This document shows positions 55,531-64,000 of a stretch of 64,000 nt of DNA, one piece after another. The notes below the pieces were generated by a model that was not told the origin of the DNA, searched no databases, and saw only the letters and a list, made by a program, of their open reading frames with translations. This stretch comes from Brachycybe producta (taxonomy: Eukaryota; Arthropoda; Diplopoda; Playtdesmida; Andrognathidae): NCBI GenBank assembly GCA_036925085.1, contig JAUPFP010000002.1, forward strand, positions 3,340,820-3,404,819. The letters are read 5' to 3'. How positions within the stretch are numbered: position 1 is the first letter of the stretch; every line of letters begins with the position of its first letter. The position numbers and the translations under genes are program-made.

Positions 55531-56156
55531 ATGTTCTACGAAAGAACAAGCGATTTAATGAAGAAAATAAGTGCTCACAATAGCCGTCCCTGGAATTTTT
55601 TCAGATACATAGAGGAGGGAAGTCGTGATTGTATTAGTCATCTGGGAAGCTCCTATGCCATCAGAACCACTGTGGAGAGCTGCGTCAGAGCTAAAGGAAG
55701 GATCACGTTGAATCCTGGCCAAGCGTTAAACTTCAAGGTGTCTGCAGGGCGAATCATCGAGGAAAATGAAGTCCTGATGATCGAAACGAACGAGTCTTTA
55801 ATCGAAAAGGCGTAGTGGCCAGCAGTGTGCTACAATGGGATGGAACATCACAACTGGAAGTTCAACTTTTGAATACCACACTGAAGTCCATGGGGATTGG
55901 AGACCACGAGACTATTGGACACTTCGAACTTCTGGAGGAAACAGAAGAAGAGCAAGCCTGCAAAGTTTTCGAGGAGGAAGACTTTAGAGACATCAGTGAA
56001 GCACCCATTGATTTTGACAAAGAAATTCAACTTGGTCCAGAATTGACAGATGAGCAAAGGGAAGAGTTGAAGACCTTAATGAAGGAGTTCCAACCGATTT
56101 TCGACTTTTCTTCTAAGGACCTGGGAGCGAACAAATTTGACAAAGCACAAGAGTGA
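55531..56156 (+). pseudogene. protease-RT linker of Gypsy element 3
   Basis: Two frames: 55531-55815 and 55815-56156. The second contains LEVQLLNTTLKSMGIGDHETIGHFE and IQLGPELTDEQREELK, aligning with the pre-RT segment of element 2 (20238 on). Confidence 0.65.
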
Positions 56157-56930
56157 AACTGGAGATAATCCACCAGTTAGAGATACATTACAAAGATGCG
56201 GACCTGGAGAACACGTCGTAATTGATGAGACTCAAAAATATGAAGAAATCTGGGGTTTTAAGGCCATTAAAGTTGCCATATGCATTGCCCATCGTCCTTG
56301 TCAAGAAAAAACATGGTTCATATCGTTTCTGCATTGATTATCGGAAATTGAATGTGATAACAAAGGCAGACAGTTATCCATTGCCACGAATTGATGATGC
56401 ACTGGACTCCATGAGGAGCTTGCTACTTCGCGATATTGGACATGAAGAGCGAATATTGGCAATATGAGATGGAGGACAGTGACATCGAGAAGACCCCTTT
56501 TACATCTCATCGAGGATTGTTCGAGTTTGTAAGAATGCCTTTCGGACTCTGAAATGCTCCTGCCACTGTGCAATGTGCATTGGATGTCCTACTCGCAGGG
56601 CACAAATGGGAAATGTGCCTAGTCTACCTTGATGACATCGTAGTTTTTAGAAGAATGTTTGAAGAATTTTTGGAAAGGTTGAGAACTATCTTGGATTTGC
56701 TAAGAACAGCAAACCAAAAGTTGCATCCAACAAAATAATTCTTTGGTTTCCAAGAAGTGAAGTATTTGGGACACCTGATCTCGCCTGATGGAGTTTGGCC
56801 AGATCTGGATAAGGTAGTCGCCATAAAGAACTTCCAAGTTCTTGACAACGTAATCGCAATTTGGAGTTTCTTAGGATTGGCGGGTTATTATTGAAAGCAT
56901 GTACCTTGATTTGCCATCATAGCCAAACCA
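56157..56930 (+). pseudogene. Gypsy RT (element 3)
   Basis: SYRFCIDYRKLNVIT, YPLPRIDDALDSM and, in another frame near 56615, CLVYLDDIVVF with an intact YxDD, then YLGHLISPDGV. Frameshifts near 56440 and 56550 and stops break it up. Confidence 0.85.
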
Positions 56931-57430
56931 ATGTCAGACCTAACGGGCAAGGATGTACCATTCGAATGGTCAGTGGATTGCAAGAATGCGTTTCACACTT
57001 TGAAGAGCATGTTGTCAAAAGCTCCATTAGTTCCCATTTATGATCCCAAGGCTGCAATTTTTATGCATATGGATGCCTGTGGATATGGAATTAGAGCCAT
57101 GCTATATCAGAAGTCAGAGGATAAGAGACGAAAGGAGATCATCGGAAGTGTCTCCAGAGTTCTAAAGGATGCTGAGAAGAATTACAGTACGACAGATAAG
57201 GAGTGCCTAGCAGTAATCTATGGAATCACCAAGTTCAGGCTGTACCTGTTCCAGAAACCCTTTACAATTGTGACAGACCATCATGCATTATGATATATGA
57301 AAATGGCAGCACGTCTGGAAGGAAGACTCGGATGCTGGCAGCTTTTAATGCAAGAGTATGATTATAAGATCATCTACAAGGAGGGGAAACTTCATGTCGA
57401 AGCAGATTGCCTCTCAAGGTATCCAGCAGG
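56931..57430 (+). pseudogene. Gypsy RNase H (element 3)
   Basis: MHMDACGYGIRAMLY (catalytic Asp), STTDKECLAVIYGITKFR (Glu) and IVTDHHAL (Asp), then a TGA at 57291-57293 and the continuing EADCLSRYP in the next frame. Confidence 0.88.
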
Positions 57431-58680
57431 AGTGCCTGTCAACTGGAAGGCAATCTTTGAAGTGGAGGACCTGGATGATAGCATTATTTTCAATGTGCCC
57501 CTACAATGGGATTGGAAAGAAGAACAGAAACTGGACCAAGAAATTATGAAGATCTGTGAAGACCTCCGAATACAGCCAGAGTCACCTCTTCACAAGTTGC
57601 TTTCTGTGTACATCAGTATCGTTTTTGCTTGTGTGTTCCACAGAAGTTCCATGCCCACATTCGTTAATGTTGTACCAAAACACCTGTATCCAGAAGTAAT
57701 GAGACTATGCCATGACGAGCCAGATGCTGGTCATGAGGAACAAACAAAGACCTGGGATCAAGCCAGGCAGCGATTTTATTGGAATAACATGAAGCACGAC
57801 ATTTTCGAATGTCAAGTCATGTGAAGGTTGTCAGCTACACAAGTTGGGTAGAGAAAAACCTGAAGGGTTCCTTAAAGAAATGCCCATTGGAAAGCCTTGT
57901 GAATGCTGGTTAATGGATTTTATTGGACCATGGGGTACCATCAGTTGGAGGAACGAAACATATCTTATTGGCAGTATTCTATGCCACTAGATATTGTGTT
58001 GCCAAAGCCGTCAAAAGTACAACCACCTTAATTGTAATCCACTTCCTAACGAAAGATGTAAAAAAGATCTTTGGGAAACCCAAGAAACTTATTTCAGATA
58101 AGGGAACACCATTTGTTGCTGGAAGAAAATGAGATCGAGCACAAAACCACAACAACATACTATCCTCAAAGTAATGGTCTTGCCGAAAGAATGAATAAGA
58201 GCATTATTCAGAAAATGAAGAAATATTTGACTCCTGAAAAGAACCAAACTGATTGGGCTACTAAACTGGATGAAGTGTTGGAAGCATACAATTCATCTGT
58301 ACATTCATCTACGAAGTTTACACTGCATAGACTCATGTTTGGACGAGAGCCTCGAACAAAACTTGACACCTTAGTTCCGGAACAACCAACAATCGTGGAT
58401 AACGACGCAGGGAACCTCATAGATGTTTGAAAACAGGCGGAGGAATGCCTAAAAACAGCCAGAGCAAACCTGAAAGCAGCACATGATCGACGAAAGAAGT
58501 ATTACGACCAAAAGCACAAGAAGCCTTACGAATACAAGATTGGTCAGCAAGTCTTCGTTCGAGACATTTGATTCAGGCCTGGTCAGAACAAGAAATTCTT
58601 GATGAAATGGAGAAAGGGATATACGATTGTAGCACAGGCATCGGGCACCGTATACCACTTATCGTACAAAAATTGAGCTG
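57431..58680 (+). pseudogene. Gypsy integrase (element 3)
   Basis: HHCC domain (LCHDEPDAGHEEQ, then CEGCQLHK in a shifted frame), LMDFIGP (first Asp), LISDKGTPF (second Asp), and QSNGLAERMNKSI (Glu) with YNSSVHSSTKFTLHRLMFG. C-terminal DRRKKYYDQKHKKPYEYKIGQ. Catalytic residues are present but in three frames. Confidence 0.85.
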
Positions 58681-58713
58681 GAAGATTAGTGGAAGACTGT
58701 AAATGTCGCAAAT

Positions 58714-59298
58714 ATGAGACCACTATATGATGCTTACCAACAAGACGGACCCACTGTTCCAACGACTGGAGACACTCTGGAGTCTATGGGTACCTCATCC
58801 CTCGGAGAATGGGAATCTGAAAAAGAAGAAATGACAGCATTTGTCAAGAAGAAGAACTTACCTTCCCATAAGAAGAGATGTTGTAGAAACTGCCGATGCC
58901 AAAGTGCTTGGATTGAATCATCTGAGGATGAAGAGGAAATTGAGAAATCCAAACGAGAAATCCAGAAGCATTCTAATTGAAACGTCTAAATTCGAAAGAA
59001 AATGGCAGTAGACGATAACCAACAAGGATTCTCATACTTACCTAGAGAAGATGCGATGAAATTCACAAGAGAATATGGTGACAAGCCGAATTTTACCATG
59101 GAAACCATTGGATTCATCGAAAAAATCAGAGAAATTCCTGAAGAAACGACGAAAATTGATGAAAAAGACGAAAAATCAACGATGGAATTTAGAATCGAGA
59201 TGGAAAACACGGAAATAATCAATGTAGCATCAAAGATGGACAACAATATCGATAGTAATGATGCCACAAAAAAAATGACATCCCAAATGAGGAAGTAA
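58714..59298 (+). pseudogene. acidic/basic spacer ORFs after integrase (element 3)
   Basis: Two short ATG-led frames (58714-58980 and 59002-59298), rich in Glu and Lys, the first with a KKRCCRNCRC cluster. No recognised domain; probably the linker between integrase and the third ORF. Confidence 0.35.
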
Positions 59299-59344
59299 AC
59301 AAGGAGCAGCCAATGTTGCTAATACGCATGACAGAAACCTGTGG

Positions 59345-59770
59345 GTGGAGGGATACATCAAGAGAGACCACGCACCACTATGGATCTGGGTCTTTTTGTT
59401 TATGGCCTTCACTACTGACAGCTTTGCCCATGTGTTGTGCACATGTACCGGCACTATTTTTTGCCATCTTCATAATGGAAAAAGTTTTATACCGAGCATT
59501 GTGGAAAGTTTTGGGAAATTCTATTGTTTGACTTCAAAAATCATCAAAAGTTTCGCTTCATTTGTGCAAAGTGTTCCTACTATCATGTGGAATTACACTA
59601 GAAAGAAGGATTTCGAAAGGATTAAGAAGGATCTAAAGGCAAGAGCTGGAAAGTTTTGGGTAAGAAAGGACCGAAATAAGAAAAAATATTTCGGACTCCG
59701 AAAATTGAATTCGCTCTTTTCCCTTAATCCTAATTATAGAAGGAGTGACGTAAAGGCATCTCCTTTCTAA
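59345..59770 (+). CDS. third ORF of Gypsy element 3, signal-peptide-like start
   Basis: An intact 141-codon frame in an otherwise broken element. Residues ~12-28 (LWIWVFLFMAFTTDSFA) look like a signal peptide, followed by AHVLCTC and more Cys. The C-terminal half is basic (KKDFERIKKDLKAR, RKDRNKKKYFG). Element 2 has the same arrangement after its integrase (hydrophobic stretch, then AHQC and Cys). No family is recognised. Confidence 0.5.
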   Translation: MEGYIKRDHAPLWIWVFLFMAFTTDSFAHVLCTCTGTIFCHLHNGKSFIPSIVESFGKFYCLTSKIIKSFASFVQSVPTIMWNYTRKKDFERIKKDLKARAGKFWVRKDRNKKKYFGLRKLNSLFSLNPNYRRSDVKASPF

Positions 59771-59983
59771 GCATTATTTGATGATGTGGCCACTACCAGG
59801 CAGGATAGGGGTCACGGTCTCTGTAGACCTTCCTTGTCAGGTCGTGGTCACAAAGAAAGAGGATTTAAAAGAGCTAGAACAGAGCCCTGTTCCATTGTAC
59901 CGATGCCAGGCAGGCAGATCGAAAATGGAATTCGAGACAGCAGAAAACGATATTAAGGAAATAGAAAATAGAAAACCACTTAA

Positions 59984-60213
59984 CAATTTTTTTGTCATTC
60001 TATCACTCGATGAACATATATTTAGAGTTCACATTGCACTTTGAACCATCAAAATTGGACAACTTTAAACATGAAAAATAAACATATTGCCGCATGACTG
60101 TGTATTTAAAAAATTAACGTTTTTTCTTTAACACCGCGGGTCTATGGGTTCAATAGAAAAACGATGCTAGCGCTCTTTGTGGAGAAATTGTGGTAATTTT
60201 TCGATGTAGTTTC
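59984..60213. mobile_element. palindromic MITE, right arm
   Basis: From TTTTTTTGTCATTCTATCAC to CGATGTAGTTTC, followed by TTAA (60214-60217). It pairs with the left piece at 53253-53332; the central part is missing. Confidence 0.65.
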
Positions 60214-60388
60214 TTAATAAAACCATGCTGGTAGGTTATTGCAAAGAAGGTTGTTCACTATTAAAACCGATATAGAGTTAGAATAAATACTCTGTTCAAA
60301 AAATCTTGCAAACTATATTGAAAACTAGAATGGTCTGTGTTAATGCTAAATGTATTTTCTTGTTCACATATCATTGGTATTTTTTCAG

Positions 60389-60562
60389 AATACTTTGACG
60401 TGGCTTGTTTGTTTACCTCTAATGTCAAAATGCACACATTTGCATTTCGAACTCATACACATACGCACGGAATTTTAGTTTCCGGTTACAAAGTACATCG
60501 TGGAGCGAACAACGTGGACACGTGGCAGTTAATTGGAAAAAAAAAACCCTCAACTTCCACAA
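60389..60562 (+). pseudogene. PHM copy B exon 8 with one-base expansion
   Basis: Encodes FAFRTHTHTHGILVSGYKV (His-x-His of the second copper). After LIGK the A run is ten long (60537-60546), where copy A has AAAGAAAAA; the exon is 174 nt rather than 173. Dropping one A restores the alignment up to the donor at 60563. Confidence 0.75.
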
Positions 60563-60740
60563 GTATATATTGTTGTTTCTTCAATCAGCAGTGTTGGGGA
60601 AAATACTTTTAAAAAGTATTTTAAATAAAATACAAAATAGTTTCATGAAAATGTATTTAAATTAAAATACAATATACGAAGTTTTACTTTTATTTAAAAT
60701 ACAAAATACTTTCAAAAAAGTATTTAAAATACTAAAATAT

Positions 60741-60878
60741 TTACTTCATCTTATATGTCTTGAGGAGTAATAACTGTTGAAAGCATTTGTCACTTAATTT
60801 TATCCTTTTTGGAATTACTGTCAAAGCTGCATTTGCGAACAACCTTTCAACAGGGGGAATATGCAGCTTAAGTTGCAT
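60741..60878 (-). pseudogene. hAT transposase C-terminus
   Basis: 45 codons ending in TAA: LHIPPVERLFANAALTV, then RIKLSDKCFQQLLLLK. This is the hAT dimerisation-domain tail (P-x-VERLF and final LLxLK). The rest of the transposase is absent. Confidence 0.75.
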
Positions 60879-61044
60879 TCAACTCCATGAAGGCAGCCTT
60901 TGATGCTTGGAAGCCCGTGCAATGTGCTTGGATGTCTTACATTCGTTTTTCTTCAATGTAACGAAGACATGCCAATTTAACTTTGTCAAAATTTTGCTAA
61001 AGTAAAAAAAAAAAAAATCTTTTGAAAGTAACAATTTTTTAAAT

Positions 61045-61061
61045 AGTATTTTGTAGTAATT
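61045..61061. repeat. 17-bp target-site duplication of RTE LINE, left
   Basis: AGTATTTTGTAGTAATT, repeated exactly at 63958-63974 on the other side of the LINE. Confidence 0.9.
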
Positions 61062-61075
61062 CATCATCATCATCA

Positions 61076-62116
61076 TCATTTCCTGTACCTTATCCCGCAA
61101 GCAGCAGGGTCGGCCTTGCTGGTTCTAACTCTCCACTCGTTCCGATTTTGCACCAAGCCCCCAGTGACCCCACATGCCACCATATCCCGTTTTACTACCA
61201 CATCCCAGGTTTGCTTGGGTCTTCCTCTACCCCGTTTTATTCCCCGGTCTAAGTTCATTGCCTGTCTCAGCAGCCCATCTTCTCCACTCCCGAGGACATG
61301 CCCAAACCACCGCAGCCTATTTTCCTGCATCTTTTCTACTATATTTGTTACCCCTACACTACCCCTAATAAAATCATTTCTGATCCTATCTCTTCTGGTC
61401 ACCCCACTCATAAACCTTAGCATTCTCATCTCAGCTACCTGCATTCTATCCTCATGCACCTTCTTGATTGCCCAACATTCTGACCCATACAACATAGCTG
61501 GTCTGACTACTGTTCTATAAAATTTTCCCTTCAATTTTATAGGTAACTTCCTGTCACATAAAACCCCACTAGCCTGCCTCCACCTATGCCAACCTGCTTT
61601 TATCCGGTTTGTGATGTCTAAGTCTAAGCTCCCATCATCTTGCAGCACAGATCCTAAATATTTGAAGTCATGCACCTGCTGCATTAAACTGTCCCCAAGT
61701 CTAATCCCCTCATTCAACTGTTCTTTCCCATCCCACTGAAATCTCATGTACTCCATTTTTGCCCTACTTATTTTCAACCCCTTTGATTCCAAGGCATTCC
61801 TAGTCTCCTCTAACCTTATCTCGAGTTCCAATTTGGATTCCCCAACTAAGACTATGTCATCTGCAAACAGCATACACCAGGGGACCTCCTGCCTCACCCC
61901 TGCCAGTAACTCATCCAGGACCAAAATAAATAGATATGGACTAAGTGCTGAGCCCTGGTGCACACCAATCCTAACACGAAAACTGTCAGAGAACCCCCAG
62001 GCAGTCTTAACGCTTGTCCGTGCATCCCTATACATGTCCCTCACCATATCTATATAACTCACCCACCCCCTTCTTCTGGAAGACCTCCCACAATAACGTC
62101 CGTGATACTCTGTCAT
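61076..62116 (-). pseudogene. RTE LINE RT palm and C-terminus
   Basis: 346 codons with GVHQGSALSPYLFILVLDEL, MLFADDIVLV (catalytic pair), YLGSVLQDDGSLD and VVRPAMLYGSECWA, then the RWFGHV and GRGRPKQTW tail. A frameshift near 62028-62116 separates it from the RT fingers. Confidence 0.88.
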
Positions 62117-62654
62117 AGGCTTTCTCTAGATCTATAAATACCATGTGTAACTCTTTCTTGGCAGCCCGAAACTTCTTAATAACTTGCCTTACGGCAAAAA
62201 TAGGGTGCATTGTGGATTTTCCTGGCATAAACCCAAACTGACTTCCCCCAATTGCAGTTTTACCCCGTAGTCGAGCTTCAATTACTCTTTCCCAAAGCTT
62301 CATCGTATGACTCATCAATTTAATACCTCTATAGTTCCCACATTCCTGAACATCACCCTTCCCTTTGAAAATAGGCACTAACCAGCTGTCCCGCCATGCA
62401 CCTGGCATTCTATCCCCCATAGCCAATCTATTGAATACCTTTGTGAGCCAGGAAATGGCAACATTCCCCAAGACCTTCCACACCTCTACTGGTATCCCAT
62501 CTGGCCCTAAAGCCTTCCCTAGCTTCATTTTTAGCAATGCCTGAACAATTTCCTCAGCCCTAACCTGCTCCACTTCTTCTCTATCATTATTTCTTCCAGT
62601 GAAAGGCTCCTGCTCTACCCCCTCATTCATAAGCTTACTAAAATATTCCCCCAC
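62028..62654 (-). pseudogene. RTE LINE RT fingers
   Basis: 208 codons: GPDGIPVEVWK, WLVPIFKGKGDVQECGNYR, SQFGFMPGKSTMHPIF and VFIDLEKAYDRV (first catalytic Asp). Frameshifts bound it on both sides. Confidence 0.88.
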
Positions 62655-63930
62655 CTGTTCTGTACTGGCTCCCTACCCCACAATACTTTGCCCCCATTAT
62701 CCTTAACACTCACCACCATTTCAATATCTCTGCCTTTATTCTCCCGAGCCCTAGCTATTCTATATACTGCCATTTCTCCTGCTCTGGTACCTAACTTGGC
62801 ATACATGTCTGCATATTTCTTATGCTTTGCTAAGGCTACCTGCTGTTTGGCCTCTATCTTGGGACGCTTGTATTCTATCTGGGCCTCCCTGCTTCCATCG
62901 TGCCACCAAGTCTTGAAAGCATCTTTCTTCTTTTTAACTGCCATCTGTACCTCCTCATCCCACCACCAAGTTTCTCTGTCTAATCGAGACCCTCCTACTC
63001 GTACTGTCCCTAGTACCTCGTTTCCACAATCACGGATCTGTTGTGCTACCCTTGTCCACAGCTCTCCTGCAGTGCCATCTAAATCCCATGCTATTTTACC
63101 TGCCATTTTCTTAAACTCTTCCACCTTGTCTGGTAATGCCCACCACCTAATTGCTGTCTCTCCTCTATGTCTGACCACCTGTTTTGCACCCCTAGGTTTT
63201 AGGTCTAACACTACTAGCCTATGTTTTCCCGCTAAGTTTTCACTCGGTATCACTTTACAATCCTTGCACTCGTTTCTATCCTCACTCCGAATCATGAAGA
63301 GATCAATCTGGGATTCTCCTGCCCTGCTCTTAAAAGTAATCAAATGTTCCTCTCGCTTCTGGAATAGTGTGTTTGCTACATTTAGCTTATGTGCCACTGC
63401 TGCCTCCAGGATACTCTCCCCTGCTTTATTTCGCTCTCCATAGCCCCACCCACCATGTACCTCTTCATACCCTTCCCTACCTCTACCTATATGTCCGTTA
63501 AAGTCCCCACCAATTATGACCCGTTCCTTCCTACTCAGGCCCAACATTACGTCATCAAACTGTTCCCAGAATGCTAGCTTCCTGGCTGTATCTAATCCAA
63601 CCTGGGGGCCATGTGCACTAACTACATTTATAACAATGCCACCCCAGACTACCTTTACTACTAACAGCCTACTATTTATCTGCCTAACCTCAACCACACT
63701 ATGTCTGAGTTCCTGATCTAGGACAATTCCCACTCCATTTCTACCCTCCTCACTAGCATAAATTAATTTATACCCATCCCCAATGTCCCTGGATTTATCC
63801 CCTTTCCATCTTGTCTCCTGCAGACATGCAACATTTACCCTCCTAGCCTTTAGAACACTAGGTATTCCCTGTCAAACTCCCTATATTCCAGGTGCCAAAC
63901 CTAAGTTTAGTACCTCCACTTCCACCACTA
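62627..63930 (-). pseudogene. RTE LINE AP-type endonuclease
   Basis: Starts upstream of the first ATG-led frame: LRFGTWNIGSL (catalytic Asn) near 63890, then after a frameshift ACLQETRWKG (Glu), NVVSAHGPQVG, IIGGDFNGHIG (Asp, Asn), FKSRAGESQIDLFM and GKHRLVVLDLK. The usual Asp before the final His reads Lys. The linker to RT (WWWDEEVQ ... KARGRD-like) follows. Confidence 0.85.
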
Positions 63931-63957
63931 CTTCCAAGACCTCCTTGTTGTTGATGC

Positions 63958-63974
63958 AGTATTTTGTAGTAATT
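63958..63974. repeat. 17-bp target-site duplication of RTE LINE, right
   Basis: Exact copy of 61045-61061; the hAT sequence continues from here to the window end. Confidence 0.9.
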
Positions 63975-64000
63975 AAAATACTAAAATACTATAAATAAAA

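Larger units (their letters stand above)
53333..59983 (+). mobile_element. Ty3/Gypsy element 3, decayed, no 3' LTR
   Basis: Begins TGTAACGAATTCAG inside a MITE. Gag, RT, RNase H and integrase domains follow in order but in many frames, and no 3' LTR is found before the MITE resumes. The pol is related to element 2 but clearly diverged (a different family). Confidence 0.8.
45811..60562 (+). pseudogene. PHM: PHM copy B, exons 1-8, frameshift in exon 8
   Basis: Tandem paralogue of the gene at 26875, same strand and exon phases. Exons: 45811-45930, 49224-49281, 49366-49441, 50706-50785, 50878-50952, 51825-51873, 53146-53210 and 60389-60562. Copper ligands seen so far are intact: VHHILL, EVHYA and RTHTHTHG. 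Exons 1-7 are open. Exon 8 is 174 nt instead of 173 because of a run of ten A, which puts the following exons out of frame. The exons equivalent to 9-10 (with the Met ligand) lie beyond position 64000, behind a hAT insertion. A functional gene remains possible if the A run is a sequencing artefact. Confidence 0.75.
61062..63957 (-). mobile_element. RTE-type LINE with perfect target-site duplication
   Basis: 2.9 kb on the minus strand: endonuclease then RT, ending 3' in an (ATG)n tail (seen as CATCAT at 61062-61079). The 17-bp perfect duplication shows recent insertion, here into the hAT element. Frameshifts split the single long ORF in three. RTE assignment rests on the single-ORF layout and on the C-terminal LRWFGHVLGSGEDG/GRGRPKQTW motif. 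Confidence 0.85.
60589..64000. mobile_element. hAT transposon remnant, split by a LINE, runs off window
   Basis: Begins CAGTGTTGGGGAAAATAC after TCAATCAG (60581-60588, the expected 8-bp target copy), in intron 8 of PHM copy B. Sub-terminal AAAATACTTT and TATTTAAAATAC repeats follow, then a transposase tail on the minus strand. The element resumes at 63975 after the RTE LINE. The right end lies outside. Confidence 0.75.

Noticed and set aside
62688-63716. Plus-strand Ser/Leu-rich frames over the RTE LINE
   Set aside because: Antisense to the endonuclease-RT coding strand.

Overview
The window is AT-rich, intron-rich eukaryotic DNA, most likely from an invertebrate animal. The evidence is spliced genes with GT-AG introns, two tandem copies of a peptide-amidating monooxygenase gene (an animal neuropeptide-processing family), and a dense mix of CR1/L2-type and RTE-type LINEs, Ty3/Gypsy elements, and hAT, mariner, PIF/Harbinger-like and TTAA-flanked DNA transposons. 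No species can be named from the sequence. There are no bacterial genes, rRNAs, tRNAs or CRISPR arrays.

Layout. 1-2.65 kb: a non-autonomous hAT element, then the last two exons (1467-1607, 2454-2501) and poly(A) signal of an unidentified upstream gene. 3.1-15.7 kb: minus-strand LINE debris. One LINE copy with an SGNH-esterase ORF1, an endonuclease and an RT domain is interrupted by Gypsy element 1 (4492-10230, minus). 15.9-25.6 kb: Gypsy element 2 (plus), with two LTRs and a 4-bp target-site duplication. Elements 1 and 2 have related LTRs and leaders but complementary deletions: element 1 keeps capsid, zinc knuckle and protease, and element 2 keeps protease, RT, RNase H, integrase and a third ORF.

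26.1-41 kb: PHM copy A, ten or eleven exons on the plus strand, intact, with all copper ligands present. 44.3-64 kb: PHM copy B, a tandem paralogue with identical exon phases. Exons 1-8 are visible. Exon 8 carries a one-base expansion of an A run that shifts the frame, and the last exons lie beyond the window behind a hAT element that contains an RTE LINE. Intron 7 of copy B holds a third, decayed Gypsy element (53333 to about 59983).

The only genes here with a clear host function are the two PHMs (secretory-pathway enzymes that hydroxylate peptidyl-glycine, the first step of C-terminal amidation). They lack a lyase (PAL) domain, so a separate PAL gene would be needed. Everything else of size is mobile DNA, much of it nested. 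The differing insertions in A and B show most of it arrived after the duplication. The most novel-looking item is a 3' extra ORF in Gypsy elements 2 and 3 that in both begins with a signal-peptide-like stretch followed by an Ala-His and clustered cysteines.
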